From positions 3,899,943-3,963,942 of the forward strand of contig NC_007626.1 in assembly GCF_000009985.1 (NCBI RefSeq): a stretch of DNA of 64,000 bases, given 5' to 3'. This DNA is from Paramagnetospirillum magneticum AMB-1. GTDB taxonomy: Bacteria > Pseudomonadota > Alphaproteobacteria > Rhodospirillales > Magnetospirillaceae. Shown piece after piece: positions 24,221 to 31,591 of the stretch. The notes beneath the pieces are model-generated. The model had not been told where the DNA came from and did no database searches. It saw only the letters and a program-made list of their open reading frames with translations. Within the stretch, counting starts at the first letter, position 1. Every line of letters begins with the position of its first letter. Made by a program: the position numbers and the translations under genes.

Positions 24221-24274
24221 GTCATCCCGGACGCATGCGAAGGACCTCCCCCTCCCGAGGGTTGCCGGGATGAC
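24221..24274. repeat. short relative of the nested-palindrome element (copy H)
   Basis: A 54-bp element bounded by GTCATCCCGG (24221-24230) and CCGGGATGAC (24265-24274). The outer arm matches the long family, but the inner GAGGGATCTC arms are missing. It lies between convergent rpmG and divK. Confidence 0.7.
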
Positions 24275-24311
24275 GGACTCCGCCGCTCATTTTTTCGGGA
24301 AAAAGCGAGCC

Positions 24312-24677
24312 CTATTCCAGGAAGCGCGCCACGGTCTGCAGGAAATTGGCCACCGAGATGGGCTTGGCGATATAGCCCTCGCAGCCCCCCTCGCGGATCT
24401 TTTCCTCGTCACCCTTCATGGCGAAGGCGGTGACGGCGACCACCGGAATGGATTTCAGTTCGGCATCGCTTTTCAGCATCTTGGTGATTTCCAGGCCGGA
24501 AATCTCGGGCAGCTGGATATCCATCAGGATCAGGTCGGGATGATGCTTGCGGGCGATATCCATGGCCTCGCGGCCGTCCTTGGTCTGGATGGTCTCGTAG
24601 CCGTTGGCCTGCAGCAAATCGTTGAACAGCTTCATGTTCAAGTCATTGTCTTCCACGATCAGCACAGACTTAGCCAT
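24312..24677 (-). CDS. divK: single-domain response regulator DivK
   Basis: A 121-residue receiver domain without an output domain. It follows Caulobacter DivK almost along its length: 'KSVLIVEDNDLNMKLFNDLLQ', phospho-acceptor Asp53 in 'DLILMDIQLPEISGLE', 'VAVTAFAMKGDEEKIREGGCEGYIAKPIS' with the conserved Thr and Lys. DivK relays phosphate signals from DivJ and PleC to control CtrA and the alphaproteobacterial cell cycle. I prefer the ATG at 24677, with AGGA six bases upstream, over the ATG at 24683. The pleD gene that often follows divK is not present here. Confidence 0.92.
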   Translation of the reverse strand: MAKSVLIVEDNDLNMKLFNDLLQANGYETIQTKDGREAMDIARKHHPDLILMDIQLPEISGLEITKMLKSDAELKSIPVVAVTAFAMKGDEEKIREGGCEGYIAKPISVANFLQTVARFLE

Positions 24678-24766
24678 GACCATCCTATTTTGCCGACGGC
24701 CCCCACTGACCCCAATGCCATAGGCCGCCCATCACGTTGGCATCATGGGCAATTCCCGCCCCCAAG

Positions 24767-25135
24767 TCAAATCCGAGCATGATCACCGGCTAACCAACCG
24801 CCCACACCCAGCAACAGCCAGGACGTCATCAAACTTATTCCACCAAAGGGTGTTACCATCGGGACCGGCAGGCCGACCCCTAAAGCCTTCAGATAGAGGG
24901 AGCCGCAAAACAGCGCAATGCCGGCCACCATCAGGCATGCGGCGGGACGGAACAGCCGCCGTCCCTCGGCGCAATGGCGGGCCAGGGCCAGCAGTGCCGC
25001 CGCGTGCAGCAACTGGAACTGACTGCCCAGCGCCACCCAGCGGGCGGCATCGCCCTCCACCCCATGCGAGCCCCAGGCCGCGAAGCCGATGGCCATGGCG
25101 CCATTGATCCCGGCCAGCATCAACCAGACACCCAT
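24767..25135 (-). CDS. DUF423 family small membrane protein
   Basis: A 122-residue protein with four predicted helices, of the YgdD/DUF423 type: N-terminal 'LAGINGAMAIGFAAWGSHG', central 'QFQLLHAAALLALA' and C-terminal 'VTPFGGISLMTSWLLLGVGGW'. The ATG at 25135 has GGAGGG at ideal spacing. The function of the family is unknown; it is an inner-membrane protein. The frame continues upstream only as an antisense shadow of the FecR-domain gene. Confidence 0.88.
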   Translation of the reverse strand: MGVWLMLAGINGAMAIGFAAWGSHGVEGDAARWVALGSQFQLLHAAALLALARHCAEGRRLFRPAACLMVAGIALFCGSLYLKALGVGLPVPMVTPFGGISLMTSWLLLGVGGWLAGDHARI

Positions 25136-25214
25136 GCTTTTACCCTCCTTGACCGCCCCTCGGCGCAGTACGAAATAACGAAGCGAGTTTGCCCGGCAAA
25201 GGGGGGAGTTGGGA

Positions 25215-26033
25215 ATGCCTGTTCCACAAGCGCTGGCCGCCGTGATCCTGGGAATCATCCTGCTGGCCTCCGGTGCCCTGGCGACGGAACCGGCGGGCAA
25301 GGTCATCGGCCTGCAGGGCAGCGCAGAGGCCCGCGATGGCACCCACCGCCGCCCCCTGGCGGCGGGAGACCCCATCCGGAACGGCGAGTCCCTGCACACC
25401 GGCCCCGGCGCCCGGCTGCAGGTCCAGCTCCACAACGGCATGGAGCTGACCTTGACCGACGAAGCCCCGGCGGCGGAACCGGCAGGCAGGGTTATCCGCC
25501 TGCAAGGCAGCGCCGAGGCCCGCATCGGCGTCCAAAGCCGTCCCCTGGCGGTGGGAGACCCCATCCGGAGCGGCGAGTCCCTGCGCACCGGCTCCGGCGC
25601 CCGGCTGCTGGTTCAGTTCAGCGATGGCATGGAACTGATCTTGAGCGACGGCGCCGAGATGAAAGTGGCCACCTATGAGTGGAATGCCGCCCAGGCGGCT
25701 GGCGCGGCGGAACTGGCCCTGGCCCAGGGCTCGTTCCTGCTGCGCACCGGCGCGGTGGGCAAGCTGCCCGACCACCCCCTGACGGTGAAAACGCCCCTGG
25801 CCTCGGTCGGCGTGCGCGGCACCCAGTTCTGGGGCGGCCCGCTGGATGCGCCGCTGGCCGTGCTGTTGATCGACGGACGGGTGGTGGTGACCAGCCCGGC
25901 GGGCAGCGTCGAACTGGGAACGCCCGGTGAAGGCACCTCGGTGAGCGGGCCGGGCAAGGCGCCCATGCCGCCCTCCTATTGGGGGGCGGAGCGCATCGGG
26001 CGCGCCTTCGCCACGGTCGGCTTCAAAGACTGA
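25215..26033 (+). CDS. secreted FecR-domain protein with internal tandem duplication
   Basis: A 272-residue protein with a signal peptide (about residues 1-23, ending ALA). A FecR-type beta-rich module ('GRVIRLQGSAEARIGVQSRPL', 'GESLRTGSGARLLVQFSDGM') occurs twice in direct succession, in units of 63 residues. The second unit runs on into the full FecR domain ('TVKTPLASVGVRGTQFWGG', 'LIDGRVVVTSPAGSVEL'). Stand-alone periplasmic FecR proteins of this kind usually lack the cytoplasmic anti-sigma part, and no sigma factor gene adjoins it. The function is unknown. The ATG at 25215 follows a purine-rich site; the TTG at 25209 is a less likely start. Confidence 0.82.
   Translation: MPVPQALAAVILGIILLASGALATEPAGKVIGLQGSAEARDGTHRRPLAAGDPIRNGESLHTGPGARLQVQLHNGMELTLTDEAPAAEPAGRVIRLQGSAEARIGVQSRPLAVGDPIRSGESLRTGSGARLLVQFSDGMELILSDGAEMKVATYEWNAAQAAGAAELALAQGSFLLRTGAVGKLPDHPLTVKTPLASVGVRGTQFWGGPLDAPLAVLLIDGRVVVTSPAGSVELGTPGEGTSVSGPGKAPMPPSYWGAERIGRAFATVGFKD
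25287..25664 (+). repeat. tandem duplication inside the FecR-domain gene
   Basis: Two adjacent 189-bp units (25287-25475 and 25476-25664) encode clearly similar 63-residue segments, both starting EPAG(K/R)VI and containing LQGSAEAR. The shift is a multiple of three, so the reading frame is kept. Confidence 0.85.
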
Positions 26034-26037
26034 CTAC

Positions 26038-26099
26038 CGGAACACCACCGTCTTCGAGCCGTTGAGCAGCACCCGATGCTCGGTGTGCCAGCGCACGGC
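26038..26099 (-). repeat. duplicated 3'-end fragment of purU
   Basis: 62 bases are identical to 26153-26214, the 3' end of purU. On the minus strand the fragment encodes the last 20 or so residues of PurU ('RWHTEHRVLLNGSKTVVFR') and is followed by its own stop codon TAG (26034-26036). No start or upstream part of the gene is present. A hairpin (CCGTCGGC/GCCGACGG, 26101-26119) separates it from the intact gene. Confidence 0.9.
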
Positions 26100-26148
26100 C
26101 CCGTCGGCCTTGCCGACGGATCGTCACGACTCGCGCCGGGCGCTGGCG

Positions 26149-27009
26149 TCAGCGGAACACCACCGTCTTCGAGCCGTTGAGCAGCACCCGATGCTCGGTG
26201 TGCCAGCGCACGGCGCGGGCCAGCACCACGTTCTCGATGTCGCGGCCGATGGCCACCAGATCGTCGGGGGTGTGGGTGTGGTCGACGCGCTCGACGCCCT
26301 GCTCGATGATGGGACCCTCGTCCAGGTCGGGGGTGACGTAATGGGCGGTGGCGCCGATGATCTTCACGCCGCGGGAATGGGCCTGGTGATAGGGCTTGGC
26401 GCCCTTGAAGCTGGGCAGGAACGAGTGGTGGATGTTGATGGCCTTGCCCTGCAGCCGCACGCACATGTCGGTCGACAGGATTTGCATGTAGCGGGCCAGC
26501 ACCACCAGGTCGGCGTCGGCGCGTTCGATCACCTCCATCACCCGGTTTTCCTGGGTCAGCTTGTCGTGCTTGTCCACCGCCAGGTAGTGATAGGGGATGC
26601 CGTGCCACTCGACGATGGAGCGCATCTCCTGGTGGTTGGAGATCACCGCCGGAATCTCGATGGGCAGCGAACCGGTGTGATAGCGGTGCAGCAGGTCGTT
26701 CAGGCAGTGCCCGAACTTGGAGACCAGAATCACCACCCGGGCCTTCTGCCGGCCGTCGTGCAGCTTCCAGATCATCTGAAACTGGGCGGCCACCCCGGTG
26801 AACAGCTTTTCCAGCTCGGCCATGGGCGGCGTCATGGCGCCCGCCCCGAATACGATGCGCATGAAGAAGCGCGACGACAGCGGATCGCCGAACTGGGCCG
26901 CCTCGGTAATGAAGCAGTCATGGGTGCTGAGAAAGCCCGATACGGCGGCCACGATCCCGACAGTATCGGGACAAGTGATGGTCAGCACCCAGGCGGGCTT
27001 GTCGGCCAT
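26149..27009 (-). CDS. purU: formyltetrahydrofolate deformylase
   Basis: A 286-residue enzyme that hydrolyses 10-formyl-THF to formate and THF, supplying formate for purine synthesis and balancing one-carbon pools. It has an N-terminal ACT domain ('WVLTITCPDTVGIVAAVSGFLS') and a C-terminal formyl transferase-type domain. The latter carries 'VSKFGHCLNDLLHR', 'VISNH' and the signature 'NIHHSFLPSFKGAKPYHQA', where the catalytic Asn and His lie, and then 'GATAHYVTPDLDEGPIIEQ'. Length is normal. The last 62 bases are duplicated just downstream. Confidence 0.95.
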   Translation of the reverse strand: MADKPAWVLTITCPDTVGIVAAVSGFLSTHDCFITEAAQFGDPLSSRFFMRIVFGAGAMTPPMAELEKLFTGVAAQFQMIWKLHDGRQKARVVILVSKFGHCLNDLLHRYHTGSLPIEIPAVISNHQEMRSIVEWHGIPYHYLAVDKHDKLTQENRVMEVIERADADLVVLARYMQILSTDMCVRLQGKAINIHHSFLPSFKGAKPYHQAHSRGVKIIGATAHYVTPDLDEGPIIEQGVERVDHTHTPDDLVAIGRDIENVVLARAVRWHTEHRVLLNGSKTVVFR

Positions 27010-27139
27010 GATCAGGCTCCTTGTTGCAATGACCCCATGGGTTTATCCGACCCCGCCCCAATGGGCAATCCCGCCCTTGCCTTTTGGCCGCAAATGCCCG
27101 AAGGTCCGGTGCGAACCATAAGGCCACGGAGCAGGCTTG

Positions 27140-27481
27140 ATGATCACCGTTTACTACAAGTCGGGCAATGCCCAGTGGAAGTACGAGCTGGAAGATTCCG
27201 AGCACGACTACATCATCAAGAGCGTCCTCGAGGACAAGCCCGACATCAACGAGATGTTCGAGGACTCGCTGGAGATCCTGCGTGACATATCGGCCATGGA
27301 CGAGTCCGAGATGGAAGAGGACGACGAGATCGACCAGACCATCGCCGTGTCCTTCCTGTGGCACTACTTCAACAATCTGGTTGAAGGCGGCGACCGCATC
27401 GAGGGCGACATCGTCCTGATCGAGGACGAGGACGGCACCGGCGTCACCGTGCTGCCCGCCGCCGGCATCGACGAGGAATAA
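27140..27481 (+). CDS. acidic hypothetical protein
   Basis: A 113-residue, strongly acidic cytoplasmic protein ('EDSEHDYIIKSVLEDKPDINEMFEDSLEILRD', 'DESEMEEDDEIDQ') with no signal peptide, membrane helix or recognisable catalytic motif. The Trp and aromatic content (YYKSGNAQWKYEL, FLWHYFN) suggests a compact fold. I do not recognise the family. The ATG at 27140 has GGAG about 9 bases upstream. It is followed by a near-ideal terminator, so it is a single-gene transcript, divergent from purU. Confidence 0.75.
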   Translation: MITVYYKSGNAQWKYELEDSEHDYIIKSVLEDKPDINEMFEDSLEILRDISAMDESEMEEDDEIDQTIAVSFLWHYFNNLVEGGDRIEGDIVLIEDEDGTGVTVLPAAGIDEE

Positions 27482-27494
27482 TCCCCGGAACAAG

Positions 27495-27526
27495 AAAGGC
27501 CCCCCGGTCACCGCCGGGGGGCCTTT
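27495..27526. terminator. strong bidirectional hairpin terminator
   Basis: A perfect 13-bp stem (AAAGGCCCCCCGG / CCGGGGGGCCTTT) with a 6-base loop. It lies between convergent genes and could end transcription from both sides, since its A/T ends give a short U-tract either way. Confidence 0.85.
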
Positions 27527-27543
27527 AGCGTGTCCGGGGCGCC

Positions 27544-28035
27544 TCAGCCCACTTCGGCGCGGTAGATGTTGGCCAGTTCCTCGTCGGTCTCGGGATCGAC
27601 CAGGGAGGAAATGGCGGCCAGCAGGCCCATCTCTTCCTTCTGGATGTGGAAGATCTCGCGCTCGACCAGCTCGGCGCCGGCGTCCTTGAACTCGGTCCAG
27701 GTGGCATCGGTGAAGCCGGCCTCGGCGGCGGCGACGGCAAGATCGGCCACCTGCAGCGCCAGCGGCAGGATCGAGCGGTGCTCGTGGGTCAGCATGGTGA
27801 CGATGCCGGTCTCGCCCTGCTCGACGAACACCTTGAACAGGTGATTTTCCTCGAAGCCGAAATGGCTCTCCACCTCCGATTTGAGGATGCGGGCCAGCTG
27901 CTTGAGCTGGCGGGCCAGCAGGTCGTCCTTGGCCGGAGCCTTCTTGTTGGAGCCGAGCATCTCGTCCAGCGACTGCAGGGCCTCGATGGTGGTCATGTGG
28001 GCCTGATGCAGCAGGGCGCCGGTCTGGGTGTTCAT
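27544..28035 (-). CDS. hemerythrin-like (HHE) domain protein
   Basis: A 163-residue helical protein with the HHE metal-ligand pattern: 'HQAHMTTIEAL', 'SHFGFEENHLF', 'THEHRSILPLAL' and 'REIFHIQKEEMGLL'. Such di-iron proteins bind O2 or NO or help repair iron-sulfur clusters. It is the last gene of a three-gene minus-strand set (DUF2249 protein, NnrS-like membrane protein, this gene) with spacings of overlap and 7 bases. The context points to nitrosative or oxygen stress. The start at 28035 (MNTQTGALLHQAH) was chosen because the upstream frame overlaps the neighbouring gene. Confidence 0.85.
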   Translation of the reverse strand: MNTQTGALLHQAHMTTIEALQSLDEMLGSNKKAPAKDDLLARQLKQLARILKSEVESHFGFEENHLFKVFVEQGETGIVTMLTHEHRSILPLALQVADLAVAAAEAGFTDATWTEFKDAGAELVEREIFHIQKEEMGLLAAISSLVDPETDEELANIYRAEVG

Positions 28036-28042
28036 GGGACGC

Positions 28043-29338
28043 TTATCCTTGTTGATGGGCCGCGGCGGCGGCGGCCATGTGGGAACGATACCGGCGCAGC
28101 ACCTCCACGGTGTAGACACCGAAGGCGACCGCGCCGACCAGACCGGCGATCAGGCCCAGCCGCAGCGGCCAGACCCAGCCGCCGATCAGGGCGACGCAAA
28201 CCAGAACCAGGGCCGCCGCGTGGCAGCCCAGATGAATATCCACCGGCAGTTTGGGCGACAGGTGCGACAGCAATGCCGGCTTGCCGCCCAGGGCCGAGGA
28301 ATGCATGGAGGCCAGAAATGGCATGATCCGCTGGAGGATCGCCGTGACGAAGGACAAGAGCCAGCCGAAAACCAGCAAAAATCCCCACAGGCTCGCCCAG
28401 GGGTCGAGCGGCGCCCCCAGGGCCGGGGCCAGCCCGGCCAGCAGGCTGACGGGCAGCAGCGCCCAGGCGACCCATACCACGCGGAAGAACGGCTCCAGGC
28501 GCTTCTTCATGCGGCTCTTCAAGCTGGCCCGCATGCCGTGCAGGTAGACGCCGCAGGCCGCCAGCCCCAGAAGGATGCCCAGCGCCGCCACCAGCCCCTG
28601 GCCGGTCAGCGCGCCACCGGCGCCCAGCGCCAGTCCAAGCCCCGACAGCAGCGCCGTCCGCTTGCCCACCACGTCGGGAACCGCCGAGCCCAGCACGAAC
28701 ATGGGGATCAGCACATAGGAAAAGCCCAGCGCCAGCATGCCCATGAAGCCGTAGCCGGCCAGCACGGCGTGGGCCGCCGCCACCGAGGCGTGGTCGGGCA
28801 GGAAGCCCTTGGTGAAATCCACCACCAGAACCAGCCCGAGGACGGCCAGACCGATCAGCGACGCCACCGCCAGCCAGGCATGACGGGTGACGCCGGGCAG
28901 ATCGTCGACCTTGCGCAGATTGGCCCCCACCAGCCCGCCGAACAGGGCCAGGCCGGCGACACAGAGCGTCGCGCCGCCATGCTGGGCCCAGGGGATGGAA
29001 TGGGCGAGGCCGCCGGCGAACAGCGCCACGCCGGGGGCATAAAGGATGAACATCAGCTTGATGGCCCAGATGGGACCCAGCGGCCGGCGCGTCGCCACCG
29101 GCAGCAATTGGATGGCGGCGCCCATGGCGGTCATGGCCAGGGTGCCCAGGGTGATCAGATGCAGCGCCGCCAGGGTCATGCCCTGGCCGCCGACGAAGCC
29201 GATCACGCCCTCGTTGCCGACCAGCAGCAGCACCCAGGCCAGCAGGTGGAAGAACACCGCCGCCACGAAGAAGCGGTAGGGGATGGACGGAGGCAGGAGG
29301 CGATCCTTCGCCCCCATCATGAAGCTGCCGGGAAACAT
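28043..29338 (-). CDS. polytopic membrane protein, NnrS-like / heme-copper-oxidase-subunit-like
   Basis: A 431-residue inner-membrane protein with roughly twelve hydrophobic helices. Conserved His positions lie within helices, for example 'HLITLGTLAMTAMGAAIQLLPV', 'AHAVLAGYGFMGMLALGFSYVLIPMFVLG' and 'LQRIMPFLASMHSS'. This pattern recalls NnrS and stand-alone subunit-I-like heme proteins found beside DUF2249 and Crp/Fnr genes in denitrifiers. A role in NO tolerance or NO-linked electron transfer is inferred, not shown. Its ATG overlaps the stop of the DUF2249 gene (ATGA at 29335-29338 region), which indicates translational coupling. Confidence 0.7.
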   Translation of the reverse strand: MFPGSFMMGAKDRLLPPSIPYRFFVAAVFFHLLAWVLLLVGNEGVIGFVGGQGMTLAALHLITLGTLAMTAMGAAIQLLPVATRRPLGPIWAIKLMFILYAPGVALFAGGLAHSIPWAQHGGATLCVAGLALFGGLVGANLRKVDDLPGVTRHAWLAVASLIGLAVLGLVLVVDFTKGFLPDHASVAAAHAVLAGYGFMGMLALGFSYVLIPMFVLGSAVPDVVGKRTALLSGLGLALGAGGALTGQGLVAALGILLGLAACGVYLHGMRASLKSRMKKRLEPFFRVVWVAWALLPVSLLAGLAPALGAPLDPWASLWGFLLVFGWLLSFVTAILQRIMPFLASMHSSALGGKPALLSHLSPKLPVDIHLGCHAAALVLVCVALIGGWVWPLRLGLIAGLVGAVAFGVYTVEVLRRYRSHMAAAAAAHQQG

Positions 29339-29919
29339 CAGCTTTCCCGCTCCAGCCACAGCCTGACATTGACGACCTCGGTCGAGACCCGGGCGATGCG
29401 CCAGCCGCGCTCGGCCAGTTCCGGAGCGAGGAAATGGGGCTCGCGCTCGTGATGCACCACCACAATCTCGCCGGGACCGGCGCCTTCGATCAGCCGCAGG
29501 ATGGCCAGCATGGGATTGGGCGGAGTGAGCTTGCGCACGTCGATGTGCAGGCCGTCCTCCTCGCGCCAGGTCATGGCGCCCTCTGGCCCCACTTCGACCT
29601 CGGCGCCGCTTTCCCAGTCCTCGCCGCCGTCCAGGTGGAAGAACACCCGCCAGTGGCCTTCGTTCAGCTTGCGGCCATAGGAGGAAAAGCCCCGCGCCGC
29701 CAGGATGCGCCGCAGCGGCGACGGATTGAAGGGCGCGTCGATCACCAGCACGCCGCCGAACTCGATCCCGGCCACGGCCTCCATGACGGCGGCGAAGGGA
29801 TCGACGCCCTGGACCAGCAGCGGCCGGACGTCCATGGGCGGAGATTCGAGCGCCAGGGACAGCCATTCCGGCGGCCCACCAGCCTCCTTCCCTTCTCCAC
29901 TCACCCCTTCAACGGCCAT
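29338..29919 (-). CDS. tandem DUF2249 domain protein
   Basis: A 193-residue protein with two related DUF2249 units: first about residues 25-90 ('MDVRPLL', 'FNPSPLRRILAARGFSSYGRKL') and second about 115-190 ('IDVRKLTPPNPMLAILRLI', 'HFLAPELAERGWRIARVS'). DUF2249 proteins have a TusA-like fold and occur next to hemerythrins, NnrS and Fnr regulators in anaerobic respiration and NO-response loci. The ATG at 29919 has GGAAGG 8 bases upstream. A TTAAC-N4-GTCAA box lies 57 bases further upstream, so this is the first gene of a regulated three-gene operon. Confidence 0.8.
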   Translation of the reverse strand: MAVEGVSGEGKEAGGPPEWLSLALESPPMDVRPLLVQGVDPFAAVMEAVAGIEFGGVLVIDAPFNPSPLRRILAARGFSSYGRKLNEGHWRVFFHLDGGEDWESGAEVEVGPEGAMTWREEDGLHIDVRKLTPPNPMLAILRLIEGAGPGEIVVVHHEREPHFLAPELAERGWRIARVSTEVVNVRLWLERES

Positions 29920-29975
29920 GTCACATACCTTCCGCAAGGATGGTGCAAAGCTGCCCGTCCGCCCGGAGTGCCGCC

Positions 29976-29989
29976 TTGACGTTTGTTAA
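29976..29989 (-). promoter_or_regulatory. Fnr/NnrR-type operator
   Basis: On the minus strand TTAAC-AAAC-GTCAA, close to the TTGAC/GTCAA and TTGAT/ATCAA half-sites recognised by Fnr, Dnr and NnrR regulators. It sits 57 bases before the start of the DUF2249 gene. The two Crp/Fnr proteins encoded next door have the ExxSR recognition helix expected for such half-sites. Confidence 0.6.
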
Positions 29990-30043
29990 GCCGACAACTT
30001 CTGTGCGGATTGGATGCATTTAAGACGGTGACGGAACGCCCCG

Positions 30044-30742
30044 CTACTCCCCGCTTCCCTCGCGGACCATGCGGCGGAGTGCCTCCACATCGGTGATCTC
30101 CACCTCGCGGCCATGGGTATCGACGCCATAGGCCTTGAGGCGGTTGAGGGCGCGCGACAGGCTTTCCGGCGCGATGCCGATCCGGCTGGCCAGCACCGCC
30201 TTGGTCAGCGGCAGGCGCACGCGGCCGGCGGCGTCGGCCCCCGCCTTGGCGGCCAGGGCCAGCAGGAAGGTGGCCAGACGCTGGCCGGGCGACTTGCTTT
30301 TCAGTTCGCTGATCTCGTGGATCAGACGGAATTGCCACTGGGACAGGCCGCCCAGCAGCATCGGCCCCAGCGAGCGGTTGTCGGCCAGACGCTTGAGGAA
30401 TTGCGCAGCCGGCACGTGCACCAGCCGCGAGCCGGCCATCACCTCGCCGTTCAGCGGAAAGATGCCCGACGAGAAGATGGCGGCCTCGGCGAAGGAGACG
30501 ATGGGGTCGAACACCTCGATGATGGACTGGTCGCCGGTCTCGGTCAGGGCGAAGATGTTGACCCGGCCTTCCAGCAGGATGAAAAAGCGGTCGGCCTTGT
30601 CTCCCTGGCTGAACAGCAGTTCCGTCTCGGGATAGGCGGCGGAATGGGCGCCATCCATCAACAGGGCGAGGTCGGCCGAGGACAGCCCCGCCAGCAGCGG
30701 AGCCTGGGCCACGAGTTCCAGTTCGGCGGCGTTGAGTGCCAT
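30044..30742 (-). CDS. Crp/Fnr family transcriptional regulator
   Basis: A 232-residue regulator. The cyclic-nucleotide-binding-like beta-roll covers about residues 15-120 ('LLFSQGDKADRFFILLEGRVNIFA'), a long dimer helix about 125-150, and the winged helix-turn-helix the C-terminus ('TKAVLASRIGIAPESLSRALNRLKAYGV'). The ExxSR recognition helix matches Fnr-type TTGA half-sites. There is no cysteine at all, so it cannot hold an Fnr iron-sulfur cluster; a Dnr/NnrR-like NO or heme sensor is plausible. It is 5 bases downstream of a second Crp/Fnr gene, and the pair is followed by the DUF2249 operon. Confidence 0.88.
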   Translation of the reverse strand: MALNAAELELVAQAPLLAGLSSADLALLMDGAHSAAYPETELLFSQGDKADRFFILLEGRVNIFALTETGDQSIIEVFDPIVSFAEAAIFSSGIFPLNGEVMAGSRLVHVPAAQFLKRLADNRSLGPMLLGGLSQWQFRLIHEISELKSKSPGQRLATFLLALAAKAGADAAGRVRLPLTKAVLASRIGIAPESLSRALNRLKAYGVDTHGREVEITDVEALRRMVREGSGE

Positions 30743-30747
30743 GGGCC

Positions 30748-31446
30748 TTATCCCACCTCTTCTTCGGCGCAGAATTCGCGCAAGGTGGCCACCTCGGCGA
30801 TGACCACCAGATTGTCGGGCAGGGATTCGACGCCCAGCCGCCCCAGCTTGCCGAGCGCCCGCGACAGGCTTTCCGGCTTCATGCCCAACTGGTCGGCCAC
30901 CAGCTTCTTGTCATAGGGAAAGCGCAGCTCGGCACGGCCTTCCTCGGCCTCGGTCATGGTCAGCAGGAAGGAGCCCAGGCGCTGGGCCGTGGTCTTCAGC
31001 TTCAGCTCGGCGATCTGGCGGACCAGCATGCGCAGGCGGAAGCTCATGGTGGTCAGCATGTGCAGCGTGATGTCCAGGCGCTCTTCCAGGCGGGCGCGGA
31101 AGGACTGGGCCGGAATGGACAGCAGGGTGGCGCCGGTCAACACGCGGGCGGTCATGATGTAACGCCCGGGCCCGAACATGGCGGCGTCGCCCAGCACGGT
31201 GGAGCGCCGCGCCACTTCGACCACGCTCTTCTTGCCGTCCACGTCCAGCGACAGCTCCACGTGGCCGTCCAGAACCACGTAGAAGCGATCCACCGCCTCT
31301 CCCTCGCGGTAGAGAAGGTGCTCGTGGCCCAGGACCAGCAGTTCGGCGCCCTCGAGCAATTGGCGGACATCCCTCTCCGCCAGCCCGGTAAACAGCGGCG
31401 CGAATTGCAATTGCAGCAGCACCTCGCGGTCCAGCGCCTGCGTCAT
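30748..31446 (-). CDS. Crp/Fnr family transcriptional regulator (second)
   Basis: A 232-residue regulator of the same length and layout as its neighbour but clearly diverged. Its beta-roll has 'HLLYREGEAVDRFYVVLDGHVELSL', and its HTH 'DKKLVADQLGMKPESLSRALGKLGRLGV' again has the ExxSR helix. The only cysteine is near the C-terminus, so an Fnr-type 4Fe-4S cluster is unlikely. It is first in the two-regulator operon. A TTGAC-N4-GTCAC box lies only 15 bases before its start codon, a position that suggests repression, perhaps autoregulation. Confidence 0.88.
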   Translation of the reverse strand: MTQALDREVLLQLQFAPLFTGLAERDVRQLLEGAELLVLGHEHLLYREGEAVDRFYVVLDGHVELSLDVDGKKSVVEVARRSTVLGDAAMFGPGRYIMTARVLTGATLLSIPAQSFRARLEERLDITLHMLTTMSFRLRMLVRQIAELKLKTTAQRLGSFLLTMTEAEEGRAELRFPYDKKLVADQLGMKPESLSRALGKLGRLGVESLPDNLVVIAEVATLREFCAEEEVG

Positions 31447-31460
31447 AAGCGGTTCCTTAT

Positions 31461-31474
31461 GTGACTCCGGTCAA
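31461..31474 (-). promoter_or_regulatory. Fnr/Dnr-type box in front of the regulator pair
   Basis: On the minus strand TTGAC-CGGA-GTCAC: the TGAC/GTCA core is a perfect dyad and 9 of 10 arm bases fit TTGAC/GTCAA. It ends 15 bases from the start codon at 31446, a position suited to repression. Confidence 0.5.
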
Positions 31475-31591
31475 CCGGCAGGCACCGTACGACGAAGCGC
31501 GGGCCTGTTCCAGCCCCTAAATGCCGCCCCTTGCCGGAGGTCGGATGGAGGTCTAAGTATGCATCTGGCCTAATTTTCCGATCCGGACATC

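Noticed and set aside
24983..25588. N-terminal extension of the DUF423 protein on the minus strand
   Set aside because: The stretch before 25135 is antisense to the FecR-domain gene and a perfect ribosome-binding site precedes the ATG at 25135.
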